The notes: generated by a model from the sequence alone, not told the origin. DNA of 37,602 bases from JAKQHY01 sp034429475 (GCA_034429475.1 DAOUGD010000326.1:1-37602), one strand, 5' to 3'; positions 25,001-33,853 are shown, counted from the first letter of the stretch. Program-made: numbers and translations.

Positions 25001-25599
25001 AGCGTATGGCGGAACTGCACGGCGGCGGCGTCAGGGCGGAAAGTGTGCCCAATGAAGGCAGCCGTTTTTCCGTGATCCTGCCATGGCTCGTGCCGCCGCC
25101 GTCGCCGCTTGACATGATTCAGCCCGGCCCCGCTGCTTTGCAAAATGCTCCAATCATCGAAAACAACGTAGGCGCAGCGGCTCCGCTCGTGATGCTGGCC
25201 GATGACAACGAAGTGCTCCTTGACATGCTCACTGACTTTTTGAAGTCCGCAGGCTATCGGGTCGCCGCCACCCGCAGCGGTCTGGAACTGTTGGAATGTG
25301 TCGCCAAGCTGCATCCCGACATCATGCTGTTGGACATTCAGATGCCCGGCGTGGATGGGCTGGAGACGATGCGCCGTCTGCGCGCTCACAGCGACCCGCG
25401 CGTCGCCGCCGCGCCGTTGATTGCCATCACGGCCCTCGCCATGGCGGGCGACCGGGAGCGCTGTTTGCAGGCCGGCGCTGACGAATATATGAGCAAACCA
25501 ATTCCTATGATGCGTCTGGCAGAACAGATTAAACTGTTATTAAAGAGACAGGGTGGGTCAAAGGAAGAAAATAGATGTCCTCAGTGCCGAAAGTCTTAA
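22030..25599 (+). CDS. MASE1-PAS-PAS-GAF-PAS hybrid sensor histidine kinase
   Basis: A 1189-residue hybrid kinase. A MASE1 membrane sensor (about 20-235) has the signature NVTALWPPSGLALA and DYAGILVFAPALVGL. Then come PAS (248-372), PAS (380-500), a GAF-like region with a Cys cluster (CSTAGCC, about 562-568), coiled coil and a third PAS (650-765). The DHp has H803 in MSHELRTPLTG. The catalytic domain (about 905-1030) has LLSNAVKF, WDKGIGI and GTGLGLSL. A receiver (about 1050-1170) has D1102 in LLDIQMPGVDG. All kinase boxes look intact. The stimulus is unknown. It overlaps the next gene by 25 bp, implying coupled expression. It is paralogous to the minus-strand membrane kinase at 29.9-33.9 kb. 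Confidence 0.9.
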   Translation: MSVTNFLPTMRRLVQMVIVAGLYYLTARLGFLMALPPGNVTALWPPSGLALAAVLVWGWPQGLGIFAGSFVVNFGALSGPAALPVSAAIATGSTLQAWGAAWLIRRCSKTLPPATIRHTLLTLGILTVTTLLAPVTGVTSLCLAGLAPWSDYPMLAWTWWLGDYAGILVFAPALVGLSLRWRKQTVAEPFLWPFTSLIVGLALLAFSLIGAVEANRVVAWMSLLVGLTLAGSFVAYVSSRQQSEAAIARSEAEYRLIADNTADVIWILDAESQQFTYISPSVKKLRDYTPQEALTQSLREVLTPNSLTKAMALWPERLAAFAQDRAAVTHIDELDQVRKDGSIVRTEVSTTFVTNEAGKLQLVGISRDITERQQASEMLRQSQASLEAAQAMARLGSWELDIQRNALHWSDEIYRIFGMPPEEFKATYEAFLDAIHPEDREMVNRAYLNAVQTGEPYEVVHRLLLKDGTLKYVHEKCKTYYDEDGTPLRSVGTVQDITERREMEMEIHERVKEMTCLFQISRLLEDHQASVETLCTHIVESIAPAMQFPQLAAPALILDGKCSTAGCCVENLAHRLQADIVVNGETRGALCVGYTADEPFILPEEQELLDNIARMLGLWLEQREAEIAMRAAQRALEEMNRDLERRVAERTAEVQDLYDNAPTGYHSLDSEGRYLMINQTELKWLGYTHEEMRGRSLREFLTPESQVVFQEKFPAFRETGEIRDVELAFIRKDGSVLPVVINSTTVYDDQGKYVMSRSTMVDITERRKTEAALRDSRDKLSAANAALEKASRLKDEFLASMSHELRTPLTGILGLAEVLQLQTLGPLNEKQLKSVKNIESSGRHLLELINDILDLSKIEAGKLDIQFETCLVADICQASLQLVKGMAHQKKQTVSFSMNPVSLTLYADGRRLKQMLVNLLSNAVKFTPVGGKLGLEVQADVVEHTVLFCVWDKGIGIEPAELERLFQPFVQLDSSLARQHTGTGLGLSLVQRMAELHGGGVRAESVPNEGSRFSVILPWLVPPPSPLDMIQPGPAALQNAPIIENNVGAAAPLVMLADDNEVLLDMLTDFLKSAGYRVAATRSGLELLECVAKLHPDIMLLDIQMPGVDGLETMRRLRAHSDPRVAAAPLIAITALAMAGDRERCLQAGADEYMSKPIPMMRLAEQIKLLLKRQGGSKEENRCPQCRKS

Positions 25600-27008
25600 T
25601 TATTGACGATGAGCCGGTCATTCACGACGTGCTGGAAGGGATGCTCGCCGTAGAAGACCTGGAATTTCTGTCTGCCGAAGATGGTGAAACCGGGTTGGCT
25701 CTGGCGCGGAAACACCTGCCGGATGCCATCCTGCTGGACATCATGATGCCGGGGATGGACGGCTACGAAGTCTGCCGGCAAATTCGCGCTACTCCCGCCC
25801 TGGCCGAAATCCCCGTCATTATGATCACCGCCCTCAACGACCGCGACGCGCGTCTGACCGGGCTGACGGCCGGCGCGGATGATTTTCTCACCAAACCTTT
25901 TGATATGGTCGAAATTCAAGTCCGGCTCAGGAATATCGCGCGCATTAACCGCTTCCGCAGCCTGCTGGCGGAACGCTCGCGGTTCCTGTGGGTGGTCGAA
26001 AACGACGACAAGGGCTACCTGGTGCTGGCCGAAAATGGGACTATTGTGTACGCCAATCAACGCGCCCAGGTCTACTTCCACCTGCCCGAAACCTATCACG
26101 ACCTCAACTTTGCCCGCCAGGCCGAACGCTATTATCAGCCGCACATCCCCGAAGGCGGGCCGGCCTATCAGACGCGGGGGAAATCCAGTTACCTGGTCCA
26201 GCCCGAATCGGCCGGCGCCCGCGCGTTTTGGCTGCGCGTGGAAGTGTTGAATACTTCCCTGGGAGGGGAAAACCAACGGCTGGTGCGCGTAAGCGACGTA
26301 ACGGAGGAGATGTCCGCCTATCACGACATCCGCAAAATTCACGTGCTGGTGGCGCACAAACTGCGCACCCCCGTCGCCCACATTTGTATGAGTATGACCA
26401 TTCTCGGTAAAGCCATGGACACCCTACCGGAGGCGGAGATGCGGGAATTGGTCAAAGACGCCTGGAAAGGGGCAGAGCGCCTGGGACGCCAGGTGAATGA
26501 CATCCTGGAATACCTCGACGCGCCGGTTTCCCTGGCAGAAGGAGTCCCGGTTGCGGTGGGGGCGCTCAACCCGATAGTGACCGCCGTCGGTGAACTGCTA
26601 GGGTTGAAGGACATTGCCGTGTTTATACCCGAACCGCTGGCGGAGCACCGGCTCAACATTTCGATCAATGCCACGGAATTAATCCTCCATGAAATCCTGG
26701 AAAACTCTCAAAAATTCCACCCGCACCACACCCCCCACATTCAAGTCTATGCAGAAGCATTTGGCGAGGATGATATCGAGTTGCGGATTCTGGACGACGG
26801 CCAGACGATGACCGCCGAACAAATCCTGCGGGCCAAGCAGCCCTATGCGCAGGGCGAGAAGTGGTTCACCGGCGAGTCGCCCGGCATGGGGTTGGGCATC
26901 CCGCTGGTTTCGGCCCTGGTCTGGCAGGCCGGCGGCGACGTGCGTATCGAAAACCGCAACGACGGGGGCGGCGTTTGCGTGCGCCTTATTTTGCCCCGGC
27001 TGAGGTAG
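25575..27008 (+). CDS. REC-PAS-divergent histidine kinase with H-K box
   Basis: A 477-residue soluble protein. A receiver (1-125) has D11-D12, D55 (LLDIMMPGMDG), T85 and K107. A PAS-like region (about 138-250) and a DHp-like helix follow. The H-box is VAHKLRTPVAH with H261: the residue after the His is Lys rather than Glu or Asp. In the ATP domain the Asn of ENSQKF is kept, the G1 box is LDDGQTM (second Gly lost) and the G2 box GMGLGIPLV is kept. It may be phosphorylated at D55 by the upstream hybrid kinase and either autophosphorylate weakly or act as a phosphatase or scaffold. It overlaps the upstream kinase gene by 25 bp and is paralogous to the gene at 28.3-29.8 kb. Confidence 0.85.
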   Translation: MSSVPKVLIIDDEPVIHDVLEGMLAVEDLEFLSAEDGETGLALARKHLPDAILLDIMMPGMDGYEVCRQIRATPALAEIPVIMITALNDRDARLTGLTAGADDFLTKPFDMVEIQVRLRNIARINRFRSLLAERSRFLWVVENDDKGYLVLAENGTIVYANQRAQVYFHLPETYHDLNFARQAERYYQPHIPEGGPAYQTRGKSSYLVQPESAGARAFWLRVEVLNTSLGGENQRLVRVSDVTEEMSAYHDIRKIHVLVAHKLRTPVAHICMSMTILGKAMDTLPEAEMRELVKDAWKGAERLGRQVNDILEYLDAPVSLAEGVPVAVGALNPIVTAVGELLGLKDIAVFIPEPLAEHRLNISINATELILHEILENSQKFHPHHTPHIQVYAEAFGEDDIELRILDDGQTMTAEQILRAKQPYAQGEKWFTGESPGMGLGIPLVSALVWQAGGDVRIENRNDGGGVCVRLILPRLR

Positions 27009-27032
27009 CCTGCTTTTGCAGAGTAAAGAGGC

Positions 27033-27075
27033 GCGTGGGCGCAGGCGGTGTACCGCCCGCGCCCACGCTTTTTTT
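27033..27075 (+). terminator. Intrinsic terminator built on a GGCGGTGTACCGCC palindrome
   Basis: A long GC stem (GCGTGGGCGC at 27033-27042 with 27059-27068) encloses GGCGGTGTACCGCC and is followed by seven T residues. It ends the plus-strand kinase pair. The stop codon of the convergent kinase gene lies in the T-tract. Confidence 0.85.
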
Positions 27076-28162
27076 AGATTTCCACAGTGAAAATGGAACC
27101 GGTAGGGGTATTGGATTCCACCGAAATGCGCCCGCCGTGCGCCTCGATCACCAGTTTGCAGAAAGCCAATCCCAGACCTACCTGCGCCACGTCCTTTTGC
27201 TTTAAGTCCACGACATTAAACTTCTGGAAAAGCGTCGTGCGATAAGCCTCAGGGATGCCCGGTCCCTCGTCGAGAACCTCAATACGCCCCCCCATTGGGG
27301 AAGCGCCCGCGTCGGAAGGCAAAGGCGCGGCCCGCAGGCGCACGGTGCTATCAGGAGGAGAAAACTTGAGGGCATTGGACAGGAGGTTGTCCAACACGCG
27401 TTGAAACAAGGCTTCGTCAAGTGACAGATACCAGGGAGTTTCTGGCAGGTCTACCACCAGGGCAATCCCACGTTGCTGGGCGGCGGCGGTGTGCCACTCT
27501 TGGGTCGCGGACAACAGGCGATTCATCTCCACGGTCTGCCGGGATAACACCAGGCGGTTCTCCTGGGCTTTGGCGACAATCAACATGTCGTTGATAAACG
27601 ATTCCAGCCGACGCGCCGCAGAGGTGACTTTTTCCAAATACTCCTCGCCTTTGTCGGTCATCCGCATCTTCTGAAGCAGCGCGCCAAACAACAGGATAGC
27701 CGCCAACTGATTCCGCATGTCGTGCAAAATCATGTTGGTCAAGTCCTCCCGCAAATGCAGCAAGGCGGCCAGCTCATCATGTTGGGCTTTGATGCGCGCC
27801 ATAGAGTGTACCCGCGCGCGCAGTTCGAGGCCGACCACCGGCTTGGACAGGAAATCGTCCGCGCCCACTTCCATACCGCGCAGCAGGACGGCTTTGCTGT
27901 CCAGCGCGGTAATCAGAATCACCGGAACGTGCCGTCGCCGCTCGTCGCTCTTGAGCTGCCGGCAAACTTCAAAGCCATCCAGGCCGGGCATCATCACGTC
28001 CAGCAGAATGACGTCCGGCGCCAGAACGTCGAACTGCTCCAACAGGGCCTGCCCCCCGGTCAAGGAGATCAATTCGTAGGGTTCTTGCCACAAATGGGCC
28101 TGTAACACTTCGCGCGCACTTTCGTCATCATCCACAATCAGAATGCGTGGTTTCTCGTGCAT
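27074..28162 (-). CDS. REC-histidine kinase fusion
   Basis: A 362-residue soluble protein with an N-terminal receiver (1-125; D11-D12, D55 in LLDVMMPGLDG, T85, K107). A DHp with H147 in ILHDMRNQLAA carries the normal acidic residue after the His. The HATPase domain has LLSNALKFSP, LDEGPGI and GLGLAFCKL, all intact. Such receiver-first kinases take phosphate from an upstream kinase and change their own kinase activity. ATG 28162 is chosen because GAGGAGACGTTC precedes it; a GTG 42 bp upstream lacks a site. It is the last of three minus-strand kinase genes and converges with the plus-strand pair. Confidence 0.88.
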   Translation of the reverse strand: MHEKPRILIVDDDESAREVLQAHLWQEPYELISLTGGQALLEQFDVLAPDVILLDVMMPGLDGFEVCRQLKSDERRRHVPVILITALDSKAVLLRGMEVGADDFLSKPVVGLELRARVHSMARIKAQHDELAALLHLREDLTNMILHDMRNQLAAILLFGALLQKMRMTDKGEEYLEKVTSAARRLESFINDMLIVAKAQENRLVLSRQTVEMNRLLSATQEWHTAAAQQRGIALVVDLPETPWYLSLDEALFQRVLDNLLSNALKFSPPDSTVRLRAAPLPSDAGASPMGGRIEVLDEGPGIPEAYRTTLFQKFNVVDLKQKDVAQVGLGLAFCKLVIEAHGGRISVESNTPTGSIFTVEI

Positions 28163-28182
28163 GAACGTCTCCTCATCAATCG

Positions 28183-28237
28183 CCACAGAGCACACCGAGG
28201 TCACGGCGGGGAAAAGAAAACTTTGTGTCCTTCGTGG
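28183..28237. repeat. Inverted 9-bp-period repeat between two kinase genes
   Basis: CCACAGAGCACACCGAG (28183-28199) is roughly complementary to CTTTGTGTCCTTCGTGG (28221-28237), with 12 of 17 positions matching. Each arm has about a 9-bp period. It lies in the 138-bp gap between the two minus-strand REC-kinase genes. Confidence 0.45.
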
Positions 28238-28300
28238 TAAAAGATTTTCATTATCGGCCCGTAGCGCAGGTTCACTCCCCTTCCTTTGTCAAAGAAGCCG

Positions 28301-29812
28301 CTAAAGTGGCAGAGTAGAGAACGGCGTCATACCCTCGCCCTCCGCGTCTGCCGCCGGTGAAGTTGACGGAAGCCGCCGGGGCAGTTTCAACTCGATCACC
28401 AGGCCGGGGCGATCGGGGCGGTTGTAAGCGCGGCAGGCGCCGCCAGCATTCCACAACAGCGTCGCCACCAACGGCAGTCCCAGGCCGATGCCGGGAACCT
28501 CGCCGGTCATGTAGCGGTCGCTCTGGTAGTAAGGCAGCCAGATAGTCGTGAGTTGTTCCTGGGGTAAGTGCCGACCATCATCACACATTCGCAGGCATAC
28601 GGCAGCCTCTCCGACCGCCGCCAGGGATAGGGTAATGGTGGGGGTGTGTGTGGGGTGGAATTTCTGAGCATTTTCGCACAATTCCAGCAACATCAGGGTG
28701 ATGTCCTCACGGCTGAGGGTCACCTGCCCGGCCACCTCTGTTTCAAGGAGTTGGATAGGCGCGATTTCGAAGCGCGTCTGCACTTCTTTAAGAACTTCGG
28801 GCAATTGGGACAGGTCAAATCCGCCCGGGGTGTGGAATGCGTGAGCGCGATCCCGGTATTCGAAGATGTCACTCAGCATCAACTGCAAGCGGCGCGCGCC
28901 GTCGCGGGCAAGTTCAACGTACTCGTGGCGTTTTTCGGCATCCGCCGTGTCCCCCAACAGCGTAAGAAGTTCCAACCCGCCCACCACGTGCGTCAGCGGG
29001 GTGCGCAGTTTATGAGAAACCATGGCATGAAATTCGTAGATTTCCTGGTGTGTGCCAATCTCCTGGGTCACGTCCCGCAAGTGGACGACCCAACTGCCGG
29101 TACGATCCTGGCGCAGGGGGAATGTCGTGACCTTCAACCACAAGGGCGGGACGGCGGCGGTATCAGGGCGCACCAGGTAACGCGGCTGTGTGAAATCCGC
29201 GGCCTCTGGCGCCGGCCAGTGCTCCCAGGCATCAAGAGGGTGCGGCTGGAAGTATTGTTGGGCGAGGGTGAGAAACGTTATCTCCGGCAGGCCCTCAGCC
29301 GGCAGATTAAAATAGCGGCGCGCCTGTTCATTCACGTAGCGGAGATAGCCGTCGGCGTCCAGGATCAGCACGCCATCCTGCAACTGTTCCACCAGCCACA
29401 CGAACTTCTGGCGCTCTTCGAGGTGCCGTCGGTAGCGGTTCAAGCGCGTGATAGTGTGGACGCGCGCGCGGAGCAGCGCCGCATCAATGGGTTTGGTGAG
29501 AAAGTCATCGGCGCCGGCGCGAACACCCTCCACCCGCGAATCGCGGTCCTCCAACGCCGTGACCAGCACGATAGGAACTTCGGCCACTTGCGGATCGGCG
29601 CGCAGACAACGGCAGACCTCGAAACCATCCATCTCTGGCATCATCACGTCCAGCAAGATGATGTCCGGCGCGATTTCCTCGACGCGCTCCAGAGCCTCTC
29701 GCCCGTTAGACAGGGTGATAATAGTGTACGGCTCCTGCCACAAGTAAGAGCGAATGACTTCACAGGCTGTGTCGTCATCATCTACAATCAACACGCGCGG
29801 TCGTTCGTCCAA
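28301..29812 (-). CDS. REC-PAS-divergent histidine kinase with H-K box, TTG start
   Basis: A 503-residue paralogue of the plus-strand REC-PAS-kinase. The receiver (1-125) has D55 (LLDVMMPEMDG), T85 and K107. A PAS domain (about 138-255; DGVLILDADGYLRYVNEQAR) follows. The H-box is VSHKLRTPLTH with H267 followed by Lys. The ATP region has ENAQKF, a reduced G1 box CDDGRHL and an intact G2 GIGLGLPLV. The tail is polar (about 480-503). The TTG start is supported by AAAGGAGGT five bases upstream. It lies 66 bp after the membrane kinase gene, so the two are probably expressed together, as in the plus-strand pair. Kinase activity is uncertain because of the Lys and the weak G1 box. Confidence 0.85.
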   Translation of the reverse strand: MDERPRVLIVDDDDTACEVIRSYLWQEPYTIITLSNGREALERVEEIAPDIILLDVMMPEMDGFEVCRCLRADPQVAEVPIVLVTALEDRDSRVEGVRAGADDFLTKPIDAALLRARVHTITRLNRYRRHLEERQKFVWLVEQLQDGVLILDADGYLRYVNEQARRYFNLPAEGLPEITFLTLAQQYFQPHPLDAWEHWPAPEAADFTQPRYLVRPDTAAVPPLWLKVTTFPLRQDRTGSWVVHLRDVTQEIGTHQEIYEFHAMVSHKLRTPLTHVVGGLELLTLLGDTADAEKRHEYVELARDGARRLQLMLSDIFEYRDRAHAFHTPGGFDLSQLPEVLKEVQTRFEIAPIQLLETEVAGQVTLSREDITLMLLELCENAQKFHPTHTPTITLSLAAVGEAAVCLRMCDDGRHLPQEQLTTIWLPYYQSDRYMTGEVPGIGLGLPLVATLLWNAGGACRAYNRPDRPGLVIELKLPRRLPSTSPAADAEGEGMTPFSTLPL

Positions 29813-29878
29813 TGCATACCTCCTTTAACTTTCGACCTCCACATTGTAGCCGCTTGTCAAAAAAGTCCAGATAAGTTT

Positions 29879-32800
29879 TCAGTTTCCGGGGAGGGGAGGG
29901 GGAGGCGCCGGCTGCCAGGGGAGCGTCACAGTGAAGCGGCTGCCCTGTCCCAGCACACTTTCCATGCTGACTTGCCCCCCGTGGAGTGCGGCCAGGCGGT
30001 CTACCAACACCAGGCCCAGGCCGGTGCCGGGATACTGACGCGCCAGGCTACTGTCGAGCTGGACGAAAGGCTGGAACAACCGTCCCCGGTCAGCATCCGC
30101 AATGCCGATACCGGTATCCCAGACAATAAAGGAAAAGGTTTCCTGCGCGGCGTCGCCCCGCACTTCTAGGCCGATCTGGCCGCCATCAGGTGTGAATTTA
30201 ACAGCATTGTTCAGCAGGTTGATGAGAATTTGCTTCAATCGGCGGCCGTCGGCCAGGACGGGCCGCGCGGCGATGGCTGCGTCCAACGTAGCAGATACCG
30301 TGAGATGTTTTTGGTCCGCTGTTTGCTTAATGATACGGAGGCTGGCCTCGCAGACGGAGGAGAGCGAGACCGGTTCAAAATCCAGGGTCAGCTTCTCGGA
30401 TTCGATCTTGGCGACGTCGAGAATATCGTTGATCAGCGCCAGCAAGTGCCGCCCACTTTCTTCAATGAGGTGCAAAGAGTTTAACTGGTTGACATTCATC
30501 GGGCCAAAAATACCCTCCTGGAGGGTTTCCGCCTTGCCCAGGATGGCGTTGAGTGGAGTGCGCAGTTCGTGGCTCATCGTCGCCAGGAACTCGTCTTTGG
30601 CGCGCATCGCGTGGATCAAGTCCAGATTGGCCTGGCGCAGATCGGCGGTGCGCTCGATGATACGCTGTTCCAACTGCGCGCGTTCCTCGGCCAGGGCGAC
30701 TTCGGCCTGGCGGCGCTCGGCAATCTCCTGCTGCGCGGCCTCGTAGAGACGGGCGTTCTCGATGGCAATCGCCACTTCGCCCGCCAGAGTTTCCATCACC
30801 CGGACATCGTCGGCATCGAAGGCGTCGCGCTGTTTGCTTTGCACATCCAACACCCCTACCACGGCGTCTTTGGCCCGGATGGGCACGGTCAATTCGGCCA
30901 GGGTGGGAATGCGGCCGGGGTAGAGGTTCACGTAGCGCGGTTCCTGGGTCACATCGTTTGCCAGCAGGGTTTCTCCATAGCGTCCCACCCAGCCGACCAT
31001 ACCCTGGCCCAGGGCCAGGTGGTGATCGGGCGGGAACTGATCAACATATTCCCCCGCCCTGGCCCGCATCACCAACGCACCCTGCGCGGAGTCCAGAGTG
31101 AAGATGCCCACATGCCGATAGCCAAAACGTTCTTGCATCAGGTACGCAGCCCGTTCCAGGACTCGGTCCAGTTGGAGAACGGCAAGCTGCGCGCTGATGT
31201 CGTTGAGCAGGGCCAACTGCGTTACGCGGCGTTCCAGCGCCTCCTCCGCTTGCTTGCGCTCGGTGATATCGCGCCCCACCGATTGGAATTCCAGCAGATG
31301 GCCCGCGTCGTCAAAGATCGGGCGGTTGATCCAGTTGAGCCAGCGCACCTTGCCGCCGGCAGCGATCTCCCGGTATTCGACGCCGGCGACCGGCTTGTGC
31401 GCCCCAAAAGAATCAAGGTGCGCGCGCGCCAGTGCGCGATCCTCCGGTGCAACGCGCGCTACAAAGTCACTCCCCAGCAGGGCGTCGCGCGCTTCGCCGT
31501 GATAGCGACAGTAGGCAGCGTTGACAAAAGTGAGTGTACCATCGGGCCGGAAGCGGCAGATCAGATCGGTCTGGCTTTCGACCACGGCGCGATACATGGC
31601 CTCACTTTGCCGCAGAGACTCTTCGGCCTGACGGCGCGCAGTGATGTCGGTAATGAAACCATGCCAGAGAATGCTACCATCCGGTTGGGAAAGCGGCGTG
31701 GAGTGGCCGCCAACCCAAATCAAGCCGCGCTGCGGATGGTTGATTCTGAACTCAATGATCCAATCTGTCATAGTTTCGGCGGATTCGACGATAGTTCGCT
31801 GCACGTAGGGCACATCGTCGGGGTGCATCCGCGCAAAGATTGGCCCAACGGCTTCGCGCACTTCCTGGGCGCGCAGATCGAACAAAGCCTCCCACGCCGG
31901 GCTGACATAGGGCATAAATCCCGTCCCATCCGGACGCCGTTGGAAAGAATACAGCCCGCCGGGAGCCGTCTGCGCAATTTTGCTGATCTGCTCTTCCAAC
32001 CGGCGCTGTTCCCGCAGCGCGACTTCACCACGCTTGCGCTCAATCGCCATCGCCACCTGGGTGGAGACGAACATGAGCAGATCCTGATCGGCGGGAGTGA
32101 GTCGAACGCGGTCGGTGTAAGTCTGCACGGCCATTACGCCGAGGGTAGTTTGCCCGGTAAGCGGCACGCCCAGCCAATCCACTGAAAGTGTGCCCAAATC
32201 GGCTATTTCACCCCGCAACTTCAATTGCTCTAGCACTTCAGCGGTAGCCAGCAGTGGCTGGCCGGTCCGCAGGACGTAGCCTGTGACGCTTTTGCCCGGC
32301 GGCATAGGCGCCGGCGCCGTGTCAAACTCATCCGCATAATAAGGGAAACTCAATAAATCCGTGGCGGCGTCGTAAAGCGCAATGTAAAAATTCCGGGCCG
32401 GCATCAACTCGGCCGTGATGGCGTGCAGCGCGCCGAAGAGTTGCATCAAATCCTGGGTGGTCTGGGCCGCCTCCGAGATGCGATAGAGCGTAGTCTGTAT
32501 ACGTGCGGCCCGTTTGTGCTCGGTAACGTCACGCACGATGGTGAGGATGCAAGGCCCCTGATCCAGTTCGAGAGGTTCCGCCGACAGGCTGACCTGGCGC
32601 ACCTCGCCGGATTTGCGCCGGATGTCTACTTCAAAATCGTGCAAGAAACCCTGTTCCTGTAGCCGCGCGATCGCCTGGGCGCGTTGCGTCGGATCGACGA
32701 ATAACCCCAGGGCCAGGGAGGTTTGCCCGATGACTTCCTCGCGGGTGTAGCCGTGGACGCGCTCCCAACTGTCATTGGTCTCAATAATCAATCCGTCCTT

Positions 32801-33853
32801 TTGGCGGCTGATGATGAGGACATCGGGGCTGGCGCGGAAGGCTTTGGCAAATTTTTGCTCGCTGAGCCGCAGGGCTTCTTCGGCCTGGTGGCGCGCGCTG
32901 ACGTCCCGCGACACGCCCAACACATTAACTCCCCCGGCGGCATTCCGCATAAGGGTCGCGGTCATCTCGGTCCACACCGTTGTACCGTCTTTGCACCTTT
33001 GCTCCACTTCGTACATGCGGGGCACAGCGGCAGGGCCTCCGGCCAGAAACGCCTGGATGTGTTTCGGCAATTCCGCGTTCACCATATCCAGCGAAGGCGG
33101 CGTCAGTATCTGTTCGAGCGACTGCGTCAGCGCCTCGGCGGGGGTGTATCCCCGCAGGCGCACGATGGAGGGGCTGACGTAGGTGAACCGCATAGTAGCA
33201 GTATCCAGTTCCCAAATGACATCGGCAGCGTTTTCGGCCAGCAACCGGTAACGCGCCTCGCCCAAACGCAATTCGGCCAGGGTGGTGTGCATTTGTCGCA
33301 CCATCTGTTCCAGCCCCGACGCCGCCAGCCACGCCACAGCGGCCAGGAGGAAAAAGATCAGCAGGTAGAGGGGATTGGGCCACGGCTGACTGGTCTGGAA
33401 GCTCATGGCAGTCACGACCAGGGTGGAAATCCCCGCCACCGGGAAACTGACCCACGAGCGCACCAACAGACTGGAGAGGAAGATCGGCAGGACGAACATG
33501 ATCACCCCCTGCCCATGAACCACCTCCTCTGGCTCATCGGTCAGGGCGGCGGCCAGGATGAGCAACCCCACGAACAGCAGTTGCGCCAGCCGGCCGGAGA
33601 CGTAGCGGTTCAAGAGGTACAAGCCGGGAATGAGCGCCAACCCGATACCGGCTAAGCTATGAAGCCTTCGGACAGCCTGTAGGTTGCCCTCCCAAACCTT
33701 CAGGGGGACGGCCCAGATAATGCCGATCCCCAGCAAAATGATGACGCCGAAGATGCCCAGGAGGATATTGAGCAACCTGGCGCGGCGGGCTGCTTCAGGA
33801 TCGACAGTGGAGGTTGCAAAAAATTGAACGATGAACTTAATGCGGCGGTTCAT
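29879..33853 (-). CDS. Membrane multi-PAS/GAF sensor histidine kinase
   Basis: A 1324-residue sensor kinase. About five or six membrane helices (27-180) are followed by PAS (198-325), PAS (330-448), GAF (455-610), PAS (622-742), PAS (748-868), GAF (880-1035) and a coiled coil (1035-1085). The DHp has H1095 in MSHELRTPLNA. The ATPase domain (about 1195-1310) has LLNNAVKFTP, WDTGIGI and GTGLGLVLV. There is no receiver of its own; the two downstream genes supply receivers. Six sensory modules suggest integration of several cues. The ATG at 33853 is preferred over a TTG three codons upstream, but neither has a clear ribosome site. It has a near-consensus promoter. The DHp and ATPase parts are paralogous to the plus-strand hybrid kinase. 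Confidence 0.9.
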   Translation of the reverse strand: MNRRIKFIVQFFATSTVDPEAARRARLLNILLGIFGVIILLGIGIIWAVPLKVWEGNLQAVRRLHSLAGIGLALIPGLYLLNRYVSGRLAQLLFVGLLILAAALTDEPEEVVHGQGVIMFVLPIFLSSLLVRSWVSFPVAGISTLVVTAMSFQTSQPWPNPLYLLIFFLLAAVAWLAASGLEQMVRQMHTTLAELRLGEARYRLLAENAADVIWELDTATMRFTYVSPSIVRLRGYTPAEALTQSLEQILTPPSLDMVNAELPKHIQAFLAGGPAAVPRMYEVEQRCKDGTTVWTEMTATLMRNAAGGVNVLGVSRDVSARHQAEEALRLSEQKFAKAFRASPDVLIISRQKDGLIIETNDSWERVHGYTREEVIGQTSLALGLFVDPTQRAQAIARLQEQGFLHDFEVDIRRKSGEVRQVSLSAEPLELDQGPCILTIVRDVTEHKRAARIQTTLYRISEAAQTTQDLMQLFGALHAITAELMPARNFYIALYDAATDLLSFPYYADEFDTAPAPMPPGKSVTGYVLRTGQPLLATAEVLEQLKLRGEIADLGTLSVDWLGVPLTGQTTLGVMAVQTYTDRVRLTPADQDLLMFVSTQVAMAIERKRGEVALREQRRLEEQISKIAQTAPGGLYSFQRRPDGTGFMPYVSPAWEALFDLRAQEVREAVGPIFARMHPDDVPYVQRTIVESAETMTDWIIEFRINHPQRGLIWVGGHSTPLSQPDGSILWHGFITDITARRQAEESLRQSEAMYRAVVESQTDLICRFRPDGTLTFVNAAYCRYHGEARDALLGSDFVARVAPEDRALARAHLDSFGAHKPVAGVEYREIAAGGKVRWLNWINRPIFDDAGHLLEFQSVGRDITERKQAEEALERRVTQLALLNDISAQLAVLQLDRVLERAAYLMQERFGYRHVGIFTLDSAQGALVMRARAGEYVDQFPPDHHLALGQGMVGWVGRYGETLLANDVTQEPRYVNLYPGRIPTLAELTVPIRAKDAVVGVLDVQSKQRDAFDADDVRVMETLAGEVAIAIENARLYEAAQQEIAERRQAEVALAEERAQLEQRIIERTADLRQANLDLIHAMRAKDEFLATMSHELRTPLNAILGKAETLQEGIFGPMNVNQLNSLHLIEESGRHLLALINDILDVAKIESEKLTLDFEPVSLSSVCEASLRIIKQTADQKHLTVSATLDAAIAARPVLADGRRLKQILINLLNNAVKFTPDGGQIGLEVRGDAAQETFSFIVWDTGIGIADADRGRLFQPFVQLDSSLARQYPGTGLGLVLVDRLAALHGGQVSMESVLGQGSRFTVTLPWQPAPPPPLPGN

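Noticed and set aside
28646..30169. 507-codon plus-strand frame across two kinase genes
   Set aside because: It is antisense to two kinase genes with clear domains and spans the gap between them. Rich in His, Gln and Arg as expected for antisense frames.
30569..32185. 538-codon plus-strand frame opposite the large membrane kinase
   Set aside because: Antisense shadow. The minus strand shows intact PAS, GAF, DHp and ATPase motifs.
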